Origin: Gammaproteobacteria bacterium
GTDB lineage: Bacteria; Pseudomonadota; Gammaproteobacteria; S012-40
Direction: 5' to 3'
Assembly (NCBI GenBank): GCA_029884425.1
Contig: JAOUHV010000006.1
Coordinates: forward strand, 1-64,000
DNA: 64,000 nt
The notes under the pieces are model-generated. The model ran no database searches. It was not told the origin of the DNA and saw nothing but the letters and a program-made list of their open reading frames with translations. A program made the position numbers and the translations under genes. Shown here piece after piece: positions 51,699 to 60,413 of the stretch (positions are counted from its first letter, which is position 1; every line of letters begins with the position of its first letter).

Positions 51699-51953
51699 AT
51701 GCGCATCTACATGCAAACACCGCCGACCTCCGATCAGCCACCTCGCTTTTATCAGATCTATCTCGAGCGCGATTTGTTGGCCGGCTGGATTGTCACCAAA
51801 GAATGGGGACACGTAGGCGCATCCGGCAGAGTCAAACTCGAACACTATGACGACCACGACACCGCCGTGGCCGCACTGGAAGAAACCCGTGACGCACAAT
51901 GCAAACGCGGCTACCGCGTTGTATTCGTGCAGGGTCAAAACGAACCGCGCTAA
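51699..51953 (+). CDS. Small WGR-domain protein
   Basis: The 84-residue protein is a single WGR domain: PPRFYQIYLERDLLAGWIVTKEWGHVGASGRVKLEHYDDHDTAVAALEETRDAQCKRGYR. The name-giving W-G-(R/H) is Trp36-Gly37 followed by His in this case. WGR domains are found in PARPs and in some bacterial proteins and are thought to bind nucleic acid. No partner domain is attached. It lies between dgt and damX on the same strand, probably in one operon. Confidence 0.85.
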   Translation: MRIYMQTPPTSDQPPRFYQIYLERDLLAGWIVTKEWGHVGASGRVKLEHYDDHDTAVAALEETRDAQCKRGYRVVFVQGQNEPR

Positions 51954-51962
51954 GGAGCCACT

Positions 51963-53552
51963 GTGCCCACACCCAACATTACCCACCGTTTAAGCATGTT
52001 TCGCGACAACATGGCCGACATCGCCTTTTTTCTCGATGGCGAACGTGATGCCATCAGCAAAAAAATGGCGCATCTGATCGACTTCACCAAACTCATTTTG
52101 TTTGTCCAGGGCATCAACGGCGTCGGTAAAACTTCGCTGCTCAAATACCGCTTTTTGCACAACAAAAAATCCACTTGGCGTGTCTGCGTCATTGATGCTG
52201 CCGTCATCAAAAACACCAACGACCTGCTCAGTAAATTATCCGTTGACCTTGGTTTCAGCCAACCATCGCGCCAGGCGCCGGCAATTGAACTCATCGTTCA
52301 ACAACTCGAAGATCTGCGCAAAAGCGGCCAGATTGGATTGCTGGTAATTGACAACGCCGAGGAACTCGACAAAAACCAGTGCGCATTGATCAGCGATCTT
52401 GGCATCCGTCATCAAGGATTGCCCGCTCTGATCCGGCTGGTCATGTTTGGCGAACACCTGCCCAAGCCACTGGATCAAGCCATTAAACACGCTGCACAGG
52501 AAAACAAAGAAGAACAAATCAACAACATTGTACTGCCACGCCTGGGCGAAAAAGAAACCAGTGACTACATTCGCCACTGCCTGCAGCACATGGACAACAC
52601 CGACAGCCACCTGTTCGATCCAGCGACCGTGCGCAGCATTTTTGAAAAATCCGGCGGACTGATTCCGCGCATCAATGATCTGGCCAACCGAGTTTTGGGC
52701 GCACCTGCAAAATCGTCTGCTACTTCCGCCAAAAAACAGGGCAAGAAAGAACTGGGTCTCATGCCCATCATCGCTTCAGCGCTGGCGGTGACGTTTGTCG
52801 TCTCACTGTTTTTGTTCGACCAGTCGCCATCAACGCCCGAGCAAATCGACAACGTGGCAACCGAAACCGAAATCGATCCCGATCGCGTAACCACCGAATT
52901 GGCACTGCCGGCACAAGGTGGCGATGCAGCCGCGCAGCGCCACACCATCAGCATCAAAGATGGCGAAGTAAAAAATTCTTTTGATCAGGCATCTGCTGAC
53001 GATGCGCCGCAACCCATTTCGCCACTCATGCCATCAGCCGTGGAGTTTACCGATGGCGACGTTGCTGCCAACGCCAGTCAGCCTGATGTTGCCGCCGCTC
53101 CGCCCACCGTGCCAGCCGCTGCTCCCGCTCGCGTAGAGCCGCCTGCGCCCGCAAAACCAGAGCCGCAAACAAACACGCCAATGGTTGCGAGCATTCCCGA
53201 GAAAAAGCCCGAACCAAAACCTGAACCTGCGGCTAAAAAACCGGAGCCTAAGAGCGAACCGGCACAAAACGGTCCTTTGACCGCCGAGAAGTTTCGCAAA
53301 GCTCCGCGTGGCTATTTCACTGTGCAGTTGAGCGCCGGCAGCAACGAGGCCGCAATCAAACAATTCATCAGCGAACACAAGCTGGATAAACAATCGATTT
53401 ATCTGACCGGCACGCGTGATGGCAAACCCTGGTTTACTGTCGTGCACGGAGTATTCAAAGATCGCGCAAGCGCTGAACAGGCGAGCAAAAAACTGCCAAG
53501 CTCCATTAAGTCCAAACCCTGGGTACGCACTGTCGAAGGACTGCAGAAATAG
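51963..53552 (+). CDS. damX: DamX-like AAA ATPase with SPOR domain
   Basis: The 529-residue protein joins an N-terminal P-loop ATPase (Walker A GINGVGKTS at residues about 50-58, Walker B GLLVIDNAEELD near residue 126), a transmembrane helix (about 267-288, MPIIASALAVTFVVSLFLFD), a proline/alanine/glutamate-rich linker, and a C-terminal SPOR domain (about 455-528, FTVQLSAGSNEAAIKQFISEH). SPOR domains bind denuded septal glycan, so a role in division is likely. In E. coli, damX follows aroKB too. The start is GTG with AAGGAG seven bases upstream. Confidence 0.88.
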   Translation: MPTPNITHRLSMFRDNMADIAFFLDGERDAISKKMAHLIDFTKLILFVQGINGVGKTSLLKYRFLHNKKSTWRVCVIDAAVIKNTNDLLSKLSVDLGFSQPSRQAPAIELIVQQLEDLRKSGQIGLLVIDNAEELDKNQCALISDLGIRHQGLPALIRLVMFGEHLPKPLDQAIKHAAQENKEEQINNIVLPRLGEKETSDYIRHCLQHMDNTDSHLFDPATVRSIFEKSGGLIPRINDLANRVLGAPAKSSATSAKKQGKKELGLMPIIASALAVTFVVSLFLFDQSPSTPEQIDNVATETEIDPDRVTTELALPAQGGDAAAQRHTISIKDGEVKNSFDQASADDAPQPISPLMPSAVEFTDGDVAANASQPDVAAAPPTVPAAAPARVEPPAPAKPEPQTNTPMVASIPEKKPEPKPEPAAKKPEPKSEPAQNGPLTAEKFRKAPRGYFTVQLSAGSNEAAIKQFISEHKLDKQSIYLTGTRDGKPWFTVVHGVFKDRASAEQASKKLPSSIKSKPWVRTVEGLQK

Positions 53553-53558
53553 CAGCGA

Positions 53559-53966
53559 TCAAATCACCATTAAAATCACGCCAAGCATCGCCAGCGCTGC
53601 ACCGGCGACTTGCTTGAGCGTGATCACTTCATTCAAAAACAGCAACGCAATGGCAATCGTCACCACCGGATAAATGGCCGTAATTGCGGTAATCACCGAG
53701 ACCGGCCCTTTGCTTATCGCCAGGATAAAAAACAAGGTAGCCACCATACCGGTTAAACCGTACAGCAAACTGAAAATAACGCCTTGAGGATTGGTTTCCA
53801 GCTCGAAATCATTCAACCAGTACACCAGCAAACCACCCAGCGCAAACATCAGACAGTCGTATACAAACAGACTTTTGAAACCAATGTGATTCGCCGCCAA
53901 CTTGCCAAACACGCCCCACAATCCGTACAGGAAGGTTGAAATCAGCGCGTATGCCTGCCAGCTCAT
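53559..53966 (-). CDS. Small EamA/DMT-family membrane protein (half-transporter)
   Basis: The 135-residue protein has four transmembrane helices (residues about 1-25, 31-50, 65-88, 95-133) and matches half of the 10-helix EamA-type transporter: FLYGLWGVFGKLAAN and AISKGPVSVITAITAIYPVVTIAIALLFLNE. Such small DMT proteins usually work as dimers. The substrate is unknown. Its ATG overlaps the SET gene stop by four bases, which means translation is coupled. Confidence 0.78.
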   Translation of the reverse strand: MSWQAYALISTFLYGLWGVFGKLAANHIGFKSLFVYDCLMFALGGLLVYWLNDFELETNPQGVIFSLLYGLTGMVATLFFILAISKGPVSVITAITAIYPVVTIAIALLFLNEVITLKQVAGAALAMLGVILMVI

Positions 53967-54538
53967 GACTTGCTCACGGCATTTCGCGCCGCAAGTTTGC
54001 GCTGCACGTGTGGCGCAAGGGTGTAACGTGCCAGCACATCCTTAGGCAAGGTTGCCGCACCGCGAATCACGCCCAAACATTCATTGGTGCGACACTGACA
54101 CTCAAATGCTTGTGTCATGCGCCACTCGGTAGCAGGGTAAAAAAAGGTTATTTCGTCGCCTTCAGCAATCGCGCCCAACGCGATGATCAGGCCACGAACG
54201 ACATCGAGAAATACACTGGGTGCACAGCTATGGTTGAGATACTGCAAATATTCGGGAAAAAGCTCGATGTGTCTGTCATCGTCAACTTGCAGCGAGAAAT
54301 AGGTGGGATGGGCTACATCCTGCCTGGCGGAGAAACTACACACTACTTCACCGCCCGTAAAACTACGCCTGGCCCGCAGCGAGTGAAAGCCTGCGGCAGA
54401 AATGTGCAGCACCAACTCGCTACTCACTTCACGTATTTGCTGCACAATTTCATCTCCATCCACCAACCCGCTCACCGCAGGCAGCTTATTCGCCAGGCGG
54501 CACTTCACGAACAGCAAACGACAATGCGTGACCGGCAT
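53963..54538 (-). CDS. SET-domain protein
   Basis: The 191-residue protein has a SET fold with the AdoMet/pseudoknot motif YLNHSCAPSVF (about residue 103) and the C-terminal ITFFYPATEWRMTQAFECQCRTNECLG, a post-SET-like cysteine cluster. SET proteins methylate lysines or act on small substrates; the substrate here is unknown. The start is uncertain: the ATG at 54538 lies 53 bp inside the end of the cupin gene; GTG codons further in could be used. It is coupled to the DMT gene by a four-base overlap, and all three genes are leftward. Confidence 0.72.
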   Translation of the reverse strand: MPVTHCRLLFVKCRLANKLPAVSGLVDGDEIVQQIREVSSELVLHISAAGFHSLRARRSFTGGEVVCSFSARQDVAHPTYFSLQVDDDRHIELFPEYLQYLNHSCAPSVFLDVVRGLIIALGAIAEGDEITFFYPATEWRMTQAFECQCRTNECLGVIRGAATLPKDVLARYTLAPHVQRKLAARNAVSKS

Positions 54539-55646
54539 AATCATCTGCGCAAAACACCGTGTGCCACGCGCATTCAGCAACGCTTTTTTGCGGCAACAAG
54601 ATCACATCGCCCGGATCAAGCACATCAGCATAATCCGCCTCGACCAGATGCTTGAAAAATCCGGGACTGCGATTTAGTGCATGCTCCAGTGCATCGTTAT
54701 TGCGACACTCCAGCATTTCGGCCAGCGCATCACGATTGCTCAATGCATTCACGAATTCGTCACGAACTTTCGCATCCCATGCACCTGCCGCAATAAATTG
54801 TCGACCTGCATCGGTTTGATAAAATGCAACCAATTCATCCATCAATTGCGCTTTTGAAATGGAGAACCAGGCCGTGGAACCATACAACTGCGCGAACACC
54901 ACGCCGGCATGACCACGCTCCACGTCCTGATGAAATTGCGCGCCGCCGTTTGGCGCATTGAAATAAATAATGCGTTCAACATAAGCGACTTTGTCGACTT
55001 CCATAATTTTGCCCAGCAACCGCTGCATCGGTTCGCTGCTGGAAATCAAACTCGACTCGGGAAAAATAGCTTCGGTCAGATCGGCGGCCAATTGCTGTTT
55101 CTGCCAGTCCGCAGCCACATCCTCGTAGCCTTCCAGACCAAACGATATGCGGCAACGCAACGACAGGTCATCATCTTCATAGGACAACCAGGAGAATTTC
55201 ATCCACAAATCATCTGCGATGATGTCATCGTCTTCCAATGCATCGACATCAATCTTCACGATTTCCTGCAAGTCGCTTTCATCAAAACTGCCCTGCAACA
55301 GTTCAAACTTGCCCTGCAATCGCGATGCGTAATACGGCGCATCCAACAGATCGTTAACATCCTCGTCATCCAGGATGTCATTCATCAAGCGAAGTGATTC
55401 TTTAATGGGGGTCTGATAGTCCGTCAGCTCGGCAGTAAAAAATCCCGGCAGAAAAATGCCTTCTGAACTTCCCCAGCGCTGACGCATCTGCGCAATGCTG
55501 CTTTGATTAAAATCGTTGGTTCGACCAATCCAGCCCAACGGCGTGCCCCGCCGAATAATGGGGATCGCTCTGCGACATCCCAACGCCGCTGCCGCCGCCT
55601 CTGCCTGCTCCTGGGTCGCCTCCGGCCCAGCCAAAAACTTCACCAT
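54486..55646 (-). CDS. Cupin/JmjC-like protein (possible Fe(II)-dependent oxygenase)
   Basis: The 386-residue protein is not assigned to a named enzyme. Its C-terminal half carries NAPNGGAQFHQDVERGHAG, with an HxD-type metal pair typical of Fe(II)/2-oxoglutarate oxygenases of the cupin-8/JmjC group, and a downstream His in AECAWHTVFCADDYAGHALSF. The N-terminal half is acidic (EDDDIIADDLW). The ATG at 55646 has GGTGAG upstream. Followed directly by a SET gene, it could be part of a protein-modification unit, but this is inference. Confidence 0.6.
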   Translation of the reverse strand: MVKFLAGPEATQEQAEAAAAALGCRRAIPIIRRGTPLGWIGRTNDFNQSSIAQMRQRWGSSEGIFLPGFFTAELTDYQTPIKESLRLMNDILDDEDVNDLLDAPYYASRLQGKFELLQGSFDESDLQEIVKIDVDALEDDDIIADDLWMKFSWLSYEDDDLSLRCRISFGLEGYEDVAADWQKQQLAADLTEAIFPESSLISSSEPMQRLLGKIMEVDKVAYVERIIYFNAPNGGAQFHQDVERGHAGVVFAQLYGSTAWFSISKAQLMDELVAFYQTDAGRQFIAAGAWDAKVRDEFVNALSNRDALAEMLECRNNDALEHALNRSPGFFKHLVEADYADVLDPGDVILLPQKSVAECAWHTVFCADDYAGHALSFAVREVPPGE

Positions 55647-55651
55647 AGTGC

Positions 55652-56203
55652 TCACCAATAATATCTTACTACCAGATCAGCGTAGGGTCCGCCGTCCAAG
55701 CCATCACCGACGCTAACCGACATACCGCTGATACCCAAACCCAATGCCAATGAATCCACTTGCCAATAGCTGCGCACTCCGGAGTGCATCACTGCGACCA
55801 TACCGTTAGTGCGTTGCTGGCGCAGCCCATCCTGCTCGCGATAATCGATGCTGCCCACACCCACCACCGCAAATACCTCCGCAGTAGTGCGCGACCCCAA
55901 GCGGTAATCCAACTTAAATCGCGGGCCGCCATAGGCAAATTGCTGAACGCGCTGCGTCACACCATGACTGGTTCGCTCGATCGGCTGATTGAGCACGCCG
56001 ATGCTAACCGTACCGCCTTTTACCCAGCCGGTATTAAACAGCAGATTGATGCCGCTAAAAACGCTGCTCACTCCCATCGTGCTGCCTTGACGATACTCCA
56101 ACTCCACATGACGTGGCTGACCGACATTCCAGGGATTTTTCTTCGCCTGTGCAGACGTCACCGGCAACATCAGGATGCACAGCAGCAACACCCACTTTTT
56201 CAT
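55652..56203 (-). CDS. Predicted outer-membrane or periplasmic protein, unknown function
   Basis: The 183-residue protein starts with a signal peptide (MKKWVLLLCILMLPVTSAQA) and then shows alternating hydrophobic strands (VELEYRQGSTMGVSSVFSGINLLF, FAYGGPRFKLDYRLGSRTTAEVFAVVGVG, YADLVVRYYW), ending in an aromatic residue, which suits a small beta-barrel. No family was recognised. It is nearly adjacent to the cupin gene. Confidence 0.6.
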   Translation of the reverse strand: MKKWVLLLCILMLPVTSAQAKKNPWNVGQPRHVELEYRQGSTMGVSSVFSGINLLFNTGWVKGGTVSIGVLNQPIERTSHGVTQRVQQFAYGGPRFKLDYRLGSRTTAEVFAVVGVGSIDYREQDGLRQQRTNGMVAVMHSGVRSYWQVDSLALGLGISGMSVSVGDGLDGGPYADLVVRYYW

Positions 56204-56215
56204 GGCCGCCTAGCC

Positions 56216-56416
56216 CTATTTGCGAAATAACCAGAAAATGAGTGAAAGAATAATACTGATAATCAGCGAGGTCACTACCGGGAAGTAGAATCGGGCATTT
56301 TCTTTTTCGATGACGATGTCGCCGGGCAGCCTGCCCAGCCCCAGTTTTTGTATCCAGGGCCAGAGCAAACCAACCACGATCAGGACAGCTCCGATAATGA
56401 TCAGCGTACGCGTCAT
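56216..56416 (-). CDS. DUF2905 small membrane protein
   Basis: The 66-residue protein has two transmembrane helices (residues about 3-20 and 46-63) around a loop with LGRLPGDIVIEKENARFYFPV, which is the DUF2905 signature. The role is unknown. It lies 18 bp downstream of rpiA. Confidence 0.88.
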   Translation of the reverse strand: MTRTLIIIGAVLIVVGLLWPWIQKLGLGRLPGDIVIEKENARFYFPVVTSLIISIILSLIFWLFRK

Positions 56417-56434
56417 CGCGCTGTCCTCCTGCCG

Positions 56435-57097
56435 TTAAGCAGTCAGGGTCTTAACCCCATCATCGCAACCCATCAGCAGCACGTTGGCACCGCGACAGGC
56501 AAACAAGCCATTGGTAACAACACCGACGATCTGGTTCAGCTTGGTTTCCATCTCCACTGGATTGAGAATCTGCCAGCCGTGTACGTCCAGAATCACGTTG
56601 CCGTTGTCGGTAACAACCCCTTCCCGATACACCGGATTACCGCCCATTTTGACAATTTCCCGTGCGACATAGCTACGCGCCATGGGGATGACTTCAACCG
56701 GCAGAGGGAACTTGCCCAGCATCGGCACCAGTTTGGTGTCGTCAGCGATACAAATAAATTTGTCGGCAACCGCAGCCACGATTTTTTCACGGGTCAGCGC
56801 ACCGCCGCCGCCTTTGATCATGTGCATGTGCTCGGTGATTTCATCCGCGCCATCAACATACACCGCCATACGACTAACCATGTTCAGGTCTTCAACGGGA
56901 ATGCCGTGCGACTTCAACCGCTTGGTAGAAGCCTCGGAGCTGGATACCGCCGCCTCAATAGAACCCTTCATGCTGGCCAGGGCATCTATGAAATAATTCA
57001 CTGTCGAGCCTGTTCCCACACCCACAATGGCGCCGGGTTTTACATAGGCCAGGGCTGCCTGGGCCGCCGCTTTTTTCTTGTCATCTTGTGTCATCAT
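56435..57097 (-). CDS. rpiA: Ribose-5-phosphate isomerase A
   Basis: The 220-residue enzyme interconverts ribose-5-phosphate and ribulose-5-phosphate. It shows [39 protein letters not shown] and [14 protein letters not shown] (catalytic Glu region). The AAGGAG ribosome site in front of the ATG can base-pair with an upstream TCCTTGG segment, which may influence translation. Confidence 0.96.
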   Translation of the reverse strand: MMTQDDKKKAAAQAALAYVKPGAIVGVGTGSTVNYFIDALASMKGSIEAAVSSSEASTKRLKSHGIPVEDLNMVSRMAVYVDGADEITEHMHMIKGGGGALTREKIVAAVADKFICIADDTKLVPMLGKFPLPVEVIPMARSYVAREIVKMGGNPVYREGVVTDNGNVILDVHGWQILNPVEMETKLNQIVGVVTNGLFACRGANVLLMGCDDGVKTLTA

Positions 57098-57101
57098 CTA
57101 C

Positions 57102-57148
57102 TCCTTGGGTCTTCGCCCATAATTCGAGCGAATTGTTTGCACCAAGGA
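57102..57148 (-). promoter_or_regulatory. Possible ribosome-site-masking hairpin in the rpiA leader
   Basis: On the minus strand TCCTTGG (complement of 57142-57148) and CCAAGGA (complement of 57102-57108) are perfectly complementary. The second contains the rpiA Shine-Dalgarno. The loop between has an inner hairpin AATTC-GCTC-GAATT (57121-57134). This would hide the ribosome site when folded; it is inferred from sequence only. Confidence 0.35.
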
Positions 57149-57273
57149 TACCTGAGAGCCGCCTCATAAAGAAGGGTCCGGGCGCACAATTCCAGCGTTA
57201 GCCGCTGATCTTTCAGCAACTTGGGCCCGTTGGACGCTTACTTAAACCCCGCATTTCTGGTAGTGTTGCGCCT

Positions 57274-58788
57274 ATGATTTCAAGTTACCTGCAAAACATC
57301 CTGCGCGCCCGTGTGTACGACGTGGCCATCGAGACCCCTCTGGACTACGCCAAGGCCCTGTCCACCCGGCTGAACAACCGTGTACTGCTCAAACGCGAAG
57401 ACCTGCAGCCCGTGTTTTCCTTCAAGCTGCGTGGCGCCTACAACAAAATGGCGCACCTGACCGAAGCAGACCGCGCCAAAGGCGTCATTGCCGCATCGGC
57501 AGGCAACCACGCCCAGGGTGTCGCTCTGGCCAGTCAGCGGCTGGGGATAGAAGCCACCATCGTCATGCCCAAAACCACACCCGCCATCAAGATCAACGCC
57601 GTGCGCAACATGGGCGCCAAAGTGGTGCTACATGGCAGCGCCTATGACGAGGCCTACGAATACGCCAGGCAAATCGCCGATGAGCAGCAACTCACGTTCA
57701 TTCACCCCTACGATGACCCCCAGGTCATTGCCGGGCAGGGAACGGTTGCCATGGAGATTTTGCGCCAGCACCCAGATCCCATTCACGCCATCTTTGTCCC
57801 GGTCGGCGGCGGCGGATTGATTGCCGGGGTTGCTGCCTACGTCAAACAACTCTATCCCCAGGTCAAAATCATCGGTGTCGAACCCGAGGATGCGGGCTGT
57901 CTATATGCCGCGATGCAGGCCGGGAAACGGGTAATTCTGGATCAGGTGGGTATTTTTGCCGATGGCGTTGCCGTGCGTCAGGTAGGCGAAGAACCTTTCC
58001 GCATTTGCCGCGATACCGTGGATGAGGTCATCCTGTGTACCACCGATGAAATCTGCGCGGCCATCAAACACATGTTCGACGACACCCGCTCCATCGTCGA
58101 ACCCGCTGGTGCGTTGTCCATAGCCGGCCTGAAAAAATATGTCCAGCGCAGCGGCATCACCGGCCAAAACCTGATCGCCATCGCCAGTGGCGCCAATATG
58201 AATTTTGATCGTCTGCGCCACGTTGCTGAGCGCGCCGATTTGGGTGAGCAAGGCGAAGCCCTGCTGGCCGTCACCATTCCAGAACAGCCCGGCAGCTTCC
58301 GCCGCTTCTGCCACCAAATCGGCCAGCGCAGCATTACCGAGTTCAATTACCGTTTTGCCGACAAGCAGCAAGCTACCGTGTTTGCTGGTGTGCAACTGCG
58401 CGAAGGTGCCAAAGAAAAAGAGCGCCTGCTGGAAAAGCTCGCCGAAGCCAATTATTCCGTGCTTGATCTGTCTGACAATGAAATGGCCAAGCTGCACATT
58501 CGCTACATGGTGGGTGGCCATGCACAGCAGGTCAAAGATGAACTGGTATACCGCTTTGAGTTTCCCGAACGTCCCGGCGCACTGCTGCGCTTTTTAACCC
58601 AGATGGGCCAGCGCTGGAACATCAGCATGTTCCATTACCGCAATCACGGCGCAGCGTACGGTCGCGTGCTGGTCGGCATACAGGTGCCCGATGACGAGCG
58701 GGGAGAATTTAACGAGTTTCTTGATGAACTGGGCTACAACTATTGGTTCGAATCCGACAACCCGGTTTATCAGATGTTTTTGGGATAA
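57274..58788 (+). CDS. ilvA: Biosynthetic threonine ammonia-lyase
   Basis: The 504-residue PLP enzyme deaminates threonine to 2-oxobutanoate for isoleucine synthesis. The Lys-bearing motif is QPVFSFKLRGAYNKM (residues about 46-60), ASAGNHAQGVALA is the phosphate-binding neighbour, and VPVGGGGLIAG is the glycine loop. Two ACT-like regulatory modules at the C-terminus (starting about residue 330 and 420) show it is the isoleucine-inhibited type. Its ribosome site is weak and the upstream region is structured. The last 19 bases overlap the end of the convergent parA gene. Confidence 0.96.
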   Translation: MISSYLQNILRARVYDVAIETPLDYAKALSTRLNNRVLLKREDLQPVFSFKLRGAYNKMAHLTEADRAKGVIAASAGNHAQGVALASQRLGIEATIVMPKTTPAIKINAVRNMGAKVVLHGSAYDEAYEYARQIADEQQLTFIHPYDDPQVIAGQGTVAMEILRQHPDPIHAIFVPVGGGGLIAGVAAYVKQLYPQVKIIGVEPEDAGCLYAAMQAGKRVILDQVGIFADGVAVRQVGEEPFRICRDTVDEVILCTTDEICAAIKHMFDDTRSIVEPAGALSIAGLKKYVQRSGITGQNLIAIASGANMNFDRLRHVAERADLGEQGEALLAVTIPEQPGSFRRFCHQIGQRSITEFNYRFADKQQATVFAGVQLREGAKEKERLLEKLAEANYSVLDLSDNEMAKLHIRYMVGGHAQQVKDELVYRFEFPERPGALLRFLTQMGQRWNISMFHYRNHGAAYGRVLVGIQVPDDERGEFNEFLDELGYNYWFESDNPVYQMFLG

Positions 58789-59504
58789 CCGCCCACAGCG
58801 AACAACTGTGAGCGCACACCATCCCTGGTAGGCAGATGCGCGCCTTCCAACCAAGCGATGAGCGGCAGCATGTACTTTTGATCTTCTCGGGCGGATTCGC
58901 CGTCCATTTCCATGATACTCAATCCGTGCTCAGCGGCGTGGATGTAGTTATCAGACTCTTTCAGACTCGCTACCAGCGGTATCTCGAGATTATCGAAAAT
59001 CCGCACCAACGCCGTATAAGCCGAGCATTTTGCCGTCACCCGACTGGCCACCGCGGCCACCTTCCCCTTGCAGCGATACTTACCTAAAAATTTGTTCAAA
59101 TTATAAATAAACATGGCCGCAGCGCGAATATCTACTGGCGATGGCATAACGGGAATTAATATGGCGTTGGCAGTGCACAACTCGTGTTCCATGCGCTGCA
59201 AATCAACACCTGCGGGACAATCTACAATAAGCTGCTCAACATTGGGCGGTATCCGCATTTGCCAGCTCCGAGTGCTCACACCCGTTGTCTTCGCCGCGTT
59301 TACGCCATAGATTGGTTCACGTGTATGTGGTCGATGATTCAGCCAATCCAGACTGGAAGCCTGTGGATCATAATCCTTGAGCGCAGTCACACGTCCATGG
59401 CCGGCGTAGTATCCCGCAAGATTGGTCGACAATGTCGTCTTGCCAGCCCCGCCTTTGCTGTTGATCACAACAATTGATTTGACTTGATTAGTCCCTGGCC
59501 GCAT
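58770..59504 (-). CDS. ParA/MinD-type ATPase, orphan
   Basis: The 244-residue P-loop ATPase has the deviant Walker A KGGAGKTT with Lys17 and Lys22, a Walker A' region KDYDPQASSLDWLNHR, and Walker B-like LIVDCPAGV. Members sort plasmids, chromosomes or protein clusters on the nucleoid or membrane. No parB or cargo gene is adjacent. The GGTGGAG ribosome site precedes the ATG; a 6-bp hairpin (59530-59545) is just upstream. It converges on ilvA with a 19-bp overlap. The role is unknown. Confidence 0.82.
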   Translation of the reverse strand: MRPGTNQVKSIVVINSKGGAGKTTLSTNLAGYYAGHGRVTALKDYDPQASSLDWLNHRPHTREPIYGVNAAKTTGVSTRSWQMRIPPNVEQLIVDCPAGVDLQRMEHELCTANAILIPVMPSPVDIRAAAMFIYNLNKFLGKYRCKGKVAAVASRVTAKCSAYTALVRIFDNLEIPLVASLKESDNYIHAAEHGLSIMEMDGESAREDQKYMLPLIAWLEGAHLPTRDGVRSQLFAVGGYPKNI

Positions 59505-59725
59505 GGCTCCACCCCGTTTCGCTCTTATTCACCCGTTACCGGGTGCGTCCCTTAGTGATCGGCTGGCCTACATCGATCTTCAATACGTTGTACCGCTAAT
59601 ATCCTGGGTTTAATTGATTTTCGAGGGCCAGTTCCGTTTCTTGCGTGACAGGCAGCAATAAACGTGCAAACAATCCCCTATCTCAAGTAATAAATATCTA
59701 GAAAAACTTTAAATTGCAGCCGGAC

Positions 59726-60100
59726 TTACTTGGGCACGGCAAAATCCAACGGGAAAACCAGCACAGTCTCTTTGCCCTGCCAGCGGACATAAACGTTTAG
59801 TTCATCCTGCAATGGATCGTTTACTAGCACTGCCCGTCGGTATACACCGACATGGCCGTCCTGTATCGCCTGCGTCCAGCGACCGCTAGACCCAATACGG
59901 AGATTCACGAATAAATCCTCTGCGCGACGCTTTCCCCGGTCAGCCACTACCAAAAACTCAATCATGCCTGGCTCAACAATTGGGGGGCGGGTTTCAATCT
60001 GAAAGATCATCCCCTCCCATTCCTGTGCGGGTGAAACCACCGCATTGCCAGGACAGCCCGTCAACGTCAAGAGCAGCAACAAAATCATGACCAAACGCAT
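59726..60100 (-). CDS. Predicted lipoprotein in the ccoG cluster (FixH/YtkA-like size)
   Basis: The 124-residue protein has a signal peptide with lipobox LTLTGC (Cys about residue 15) and a beta-rich domain (PPIVEPGMIEFLVVADRGKRRAEDLFVNLRIGSSGRWTQAIQDGHVGVYRRAVLV and ELNVYVRWQGKETVLVFPLDF). The pattern of a small Ig-like periplasmic domain recalls YtkA/FixH proteins, but the match is weak. The ATG at 60100 has GGAG ten bases upstream and lies four bases after the cytochrome gene stop. The function is unknown. Confidence 0.7.
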   Translation of the reverse strand: MRLVMILLLLLTLTGCPGNAVVSPAQEWEGMIFQIETRPPIVEPGMIEFLVVADRGKRRAEDLFVNLRIGSSGRWTQAIQDGHVGVYRRAVLVNDPLQDELNVYVRWQGKETVLVFPLDFAVPK

Positions 60101-60104
60101 AAAG

Positions 60105-60413
60105 TTAGAACTCCGAAGCATGTTTGTCCAGATAGGCAACCAAGCTAGCAATTTGTTGCTCGCTTAGCGTGTCCATTGATTCCATCAAACGATGATTTTG
60201 CATGCGTAGCACCACATTTCTCCACTCACCCTTCAGATGCGTGGAGGGTTTGGGGGGAGCATGACACTGACTGCAAAAATCCATCAGCACCTTAGCCCCT
60301 TCACTGTCGGGCTCAGGCAAATCTTTGCTGGGTGAGAATTGTTTCGGCTGCTCACAGGCAACCAACGCCAACACCGGTATACAGACCAGGAATGTATAAA
60401 GTTTGTTCCGCAC
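60105..60413 (-). CDS. Monohaem c-type cytochrome lipoprotein
   Basis: The 102-residue protein has a lipoprotein signal (cysteine at residue 20 in LALVAC), a haem-attachment site CSQCH (Cys47 and Cys50, His51) and a C-terminal helical part with methionines at 71, 77 and 80, one of which is a probable sixth ligand. It should be anchored to the periplasmic face of the membrane as a small electron carrier. The GTG start overlaps the stop of the upstream two-helix membrane gene (TAGTG). Confidence 0.85.
   Translation of the reverse strand: MRNKLYTFLVCIPVLALVACEQPKQFSPSKDLPEPDSEGAKVLMDFCSQCHAPPKPSTHLKGEWRNVVLRMQNHRLMESMDTLSEQQIASLVAYLDKHASEF

Noticed and set aside
57098-57273. Glycine riboswitch candidate upstream of rpiA
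   Set aside because: Only the CTCTCAGGTA ending is present; the core segments of the aptamer (GGAGAG and CCGAAGG..GCAA) could not be found.
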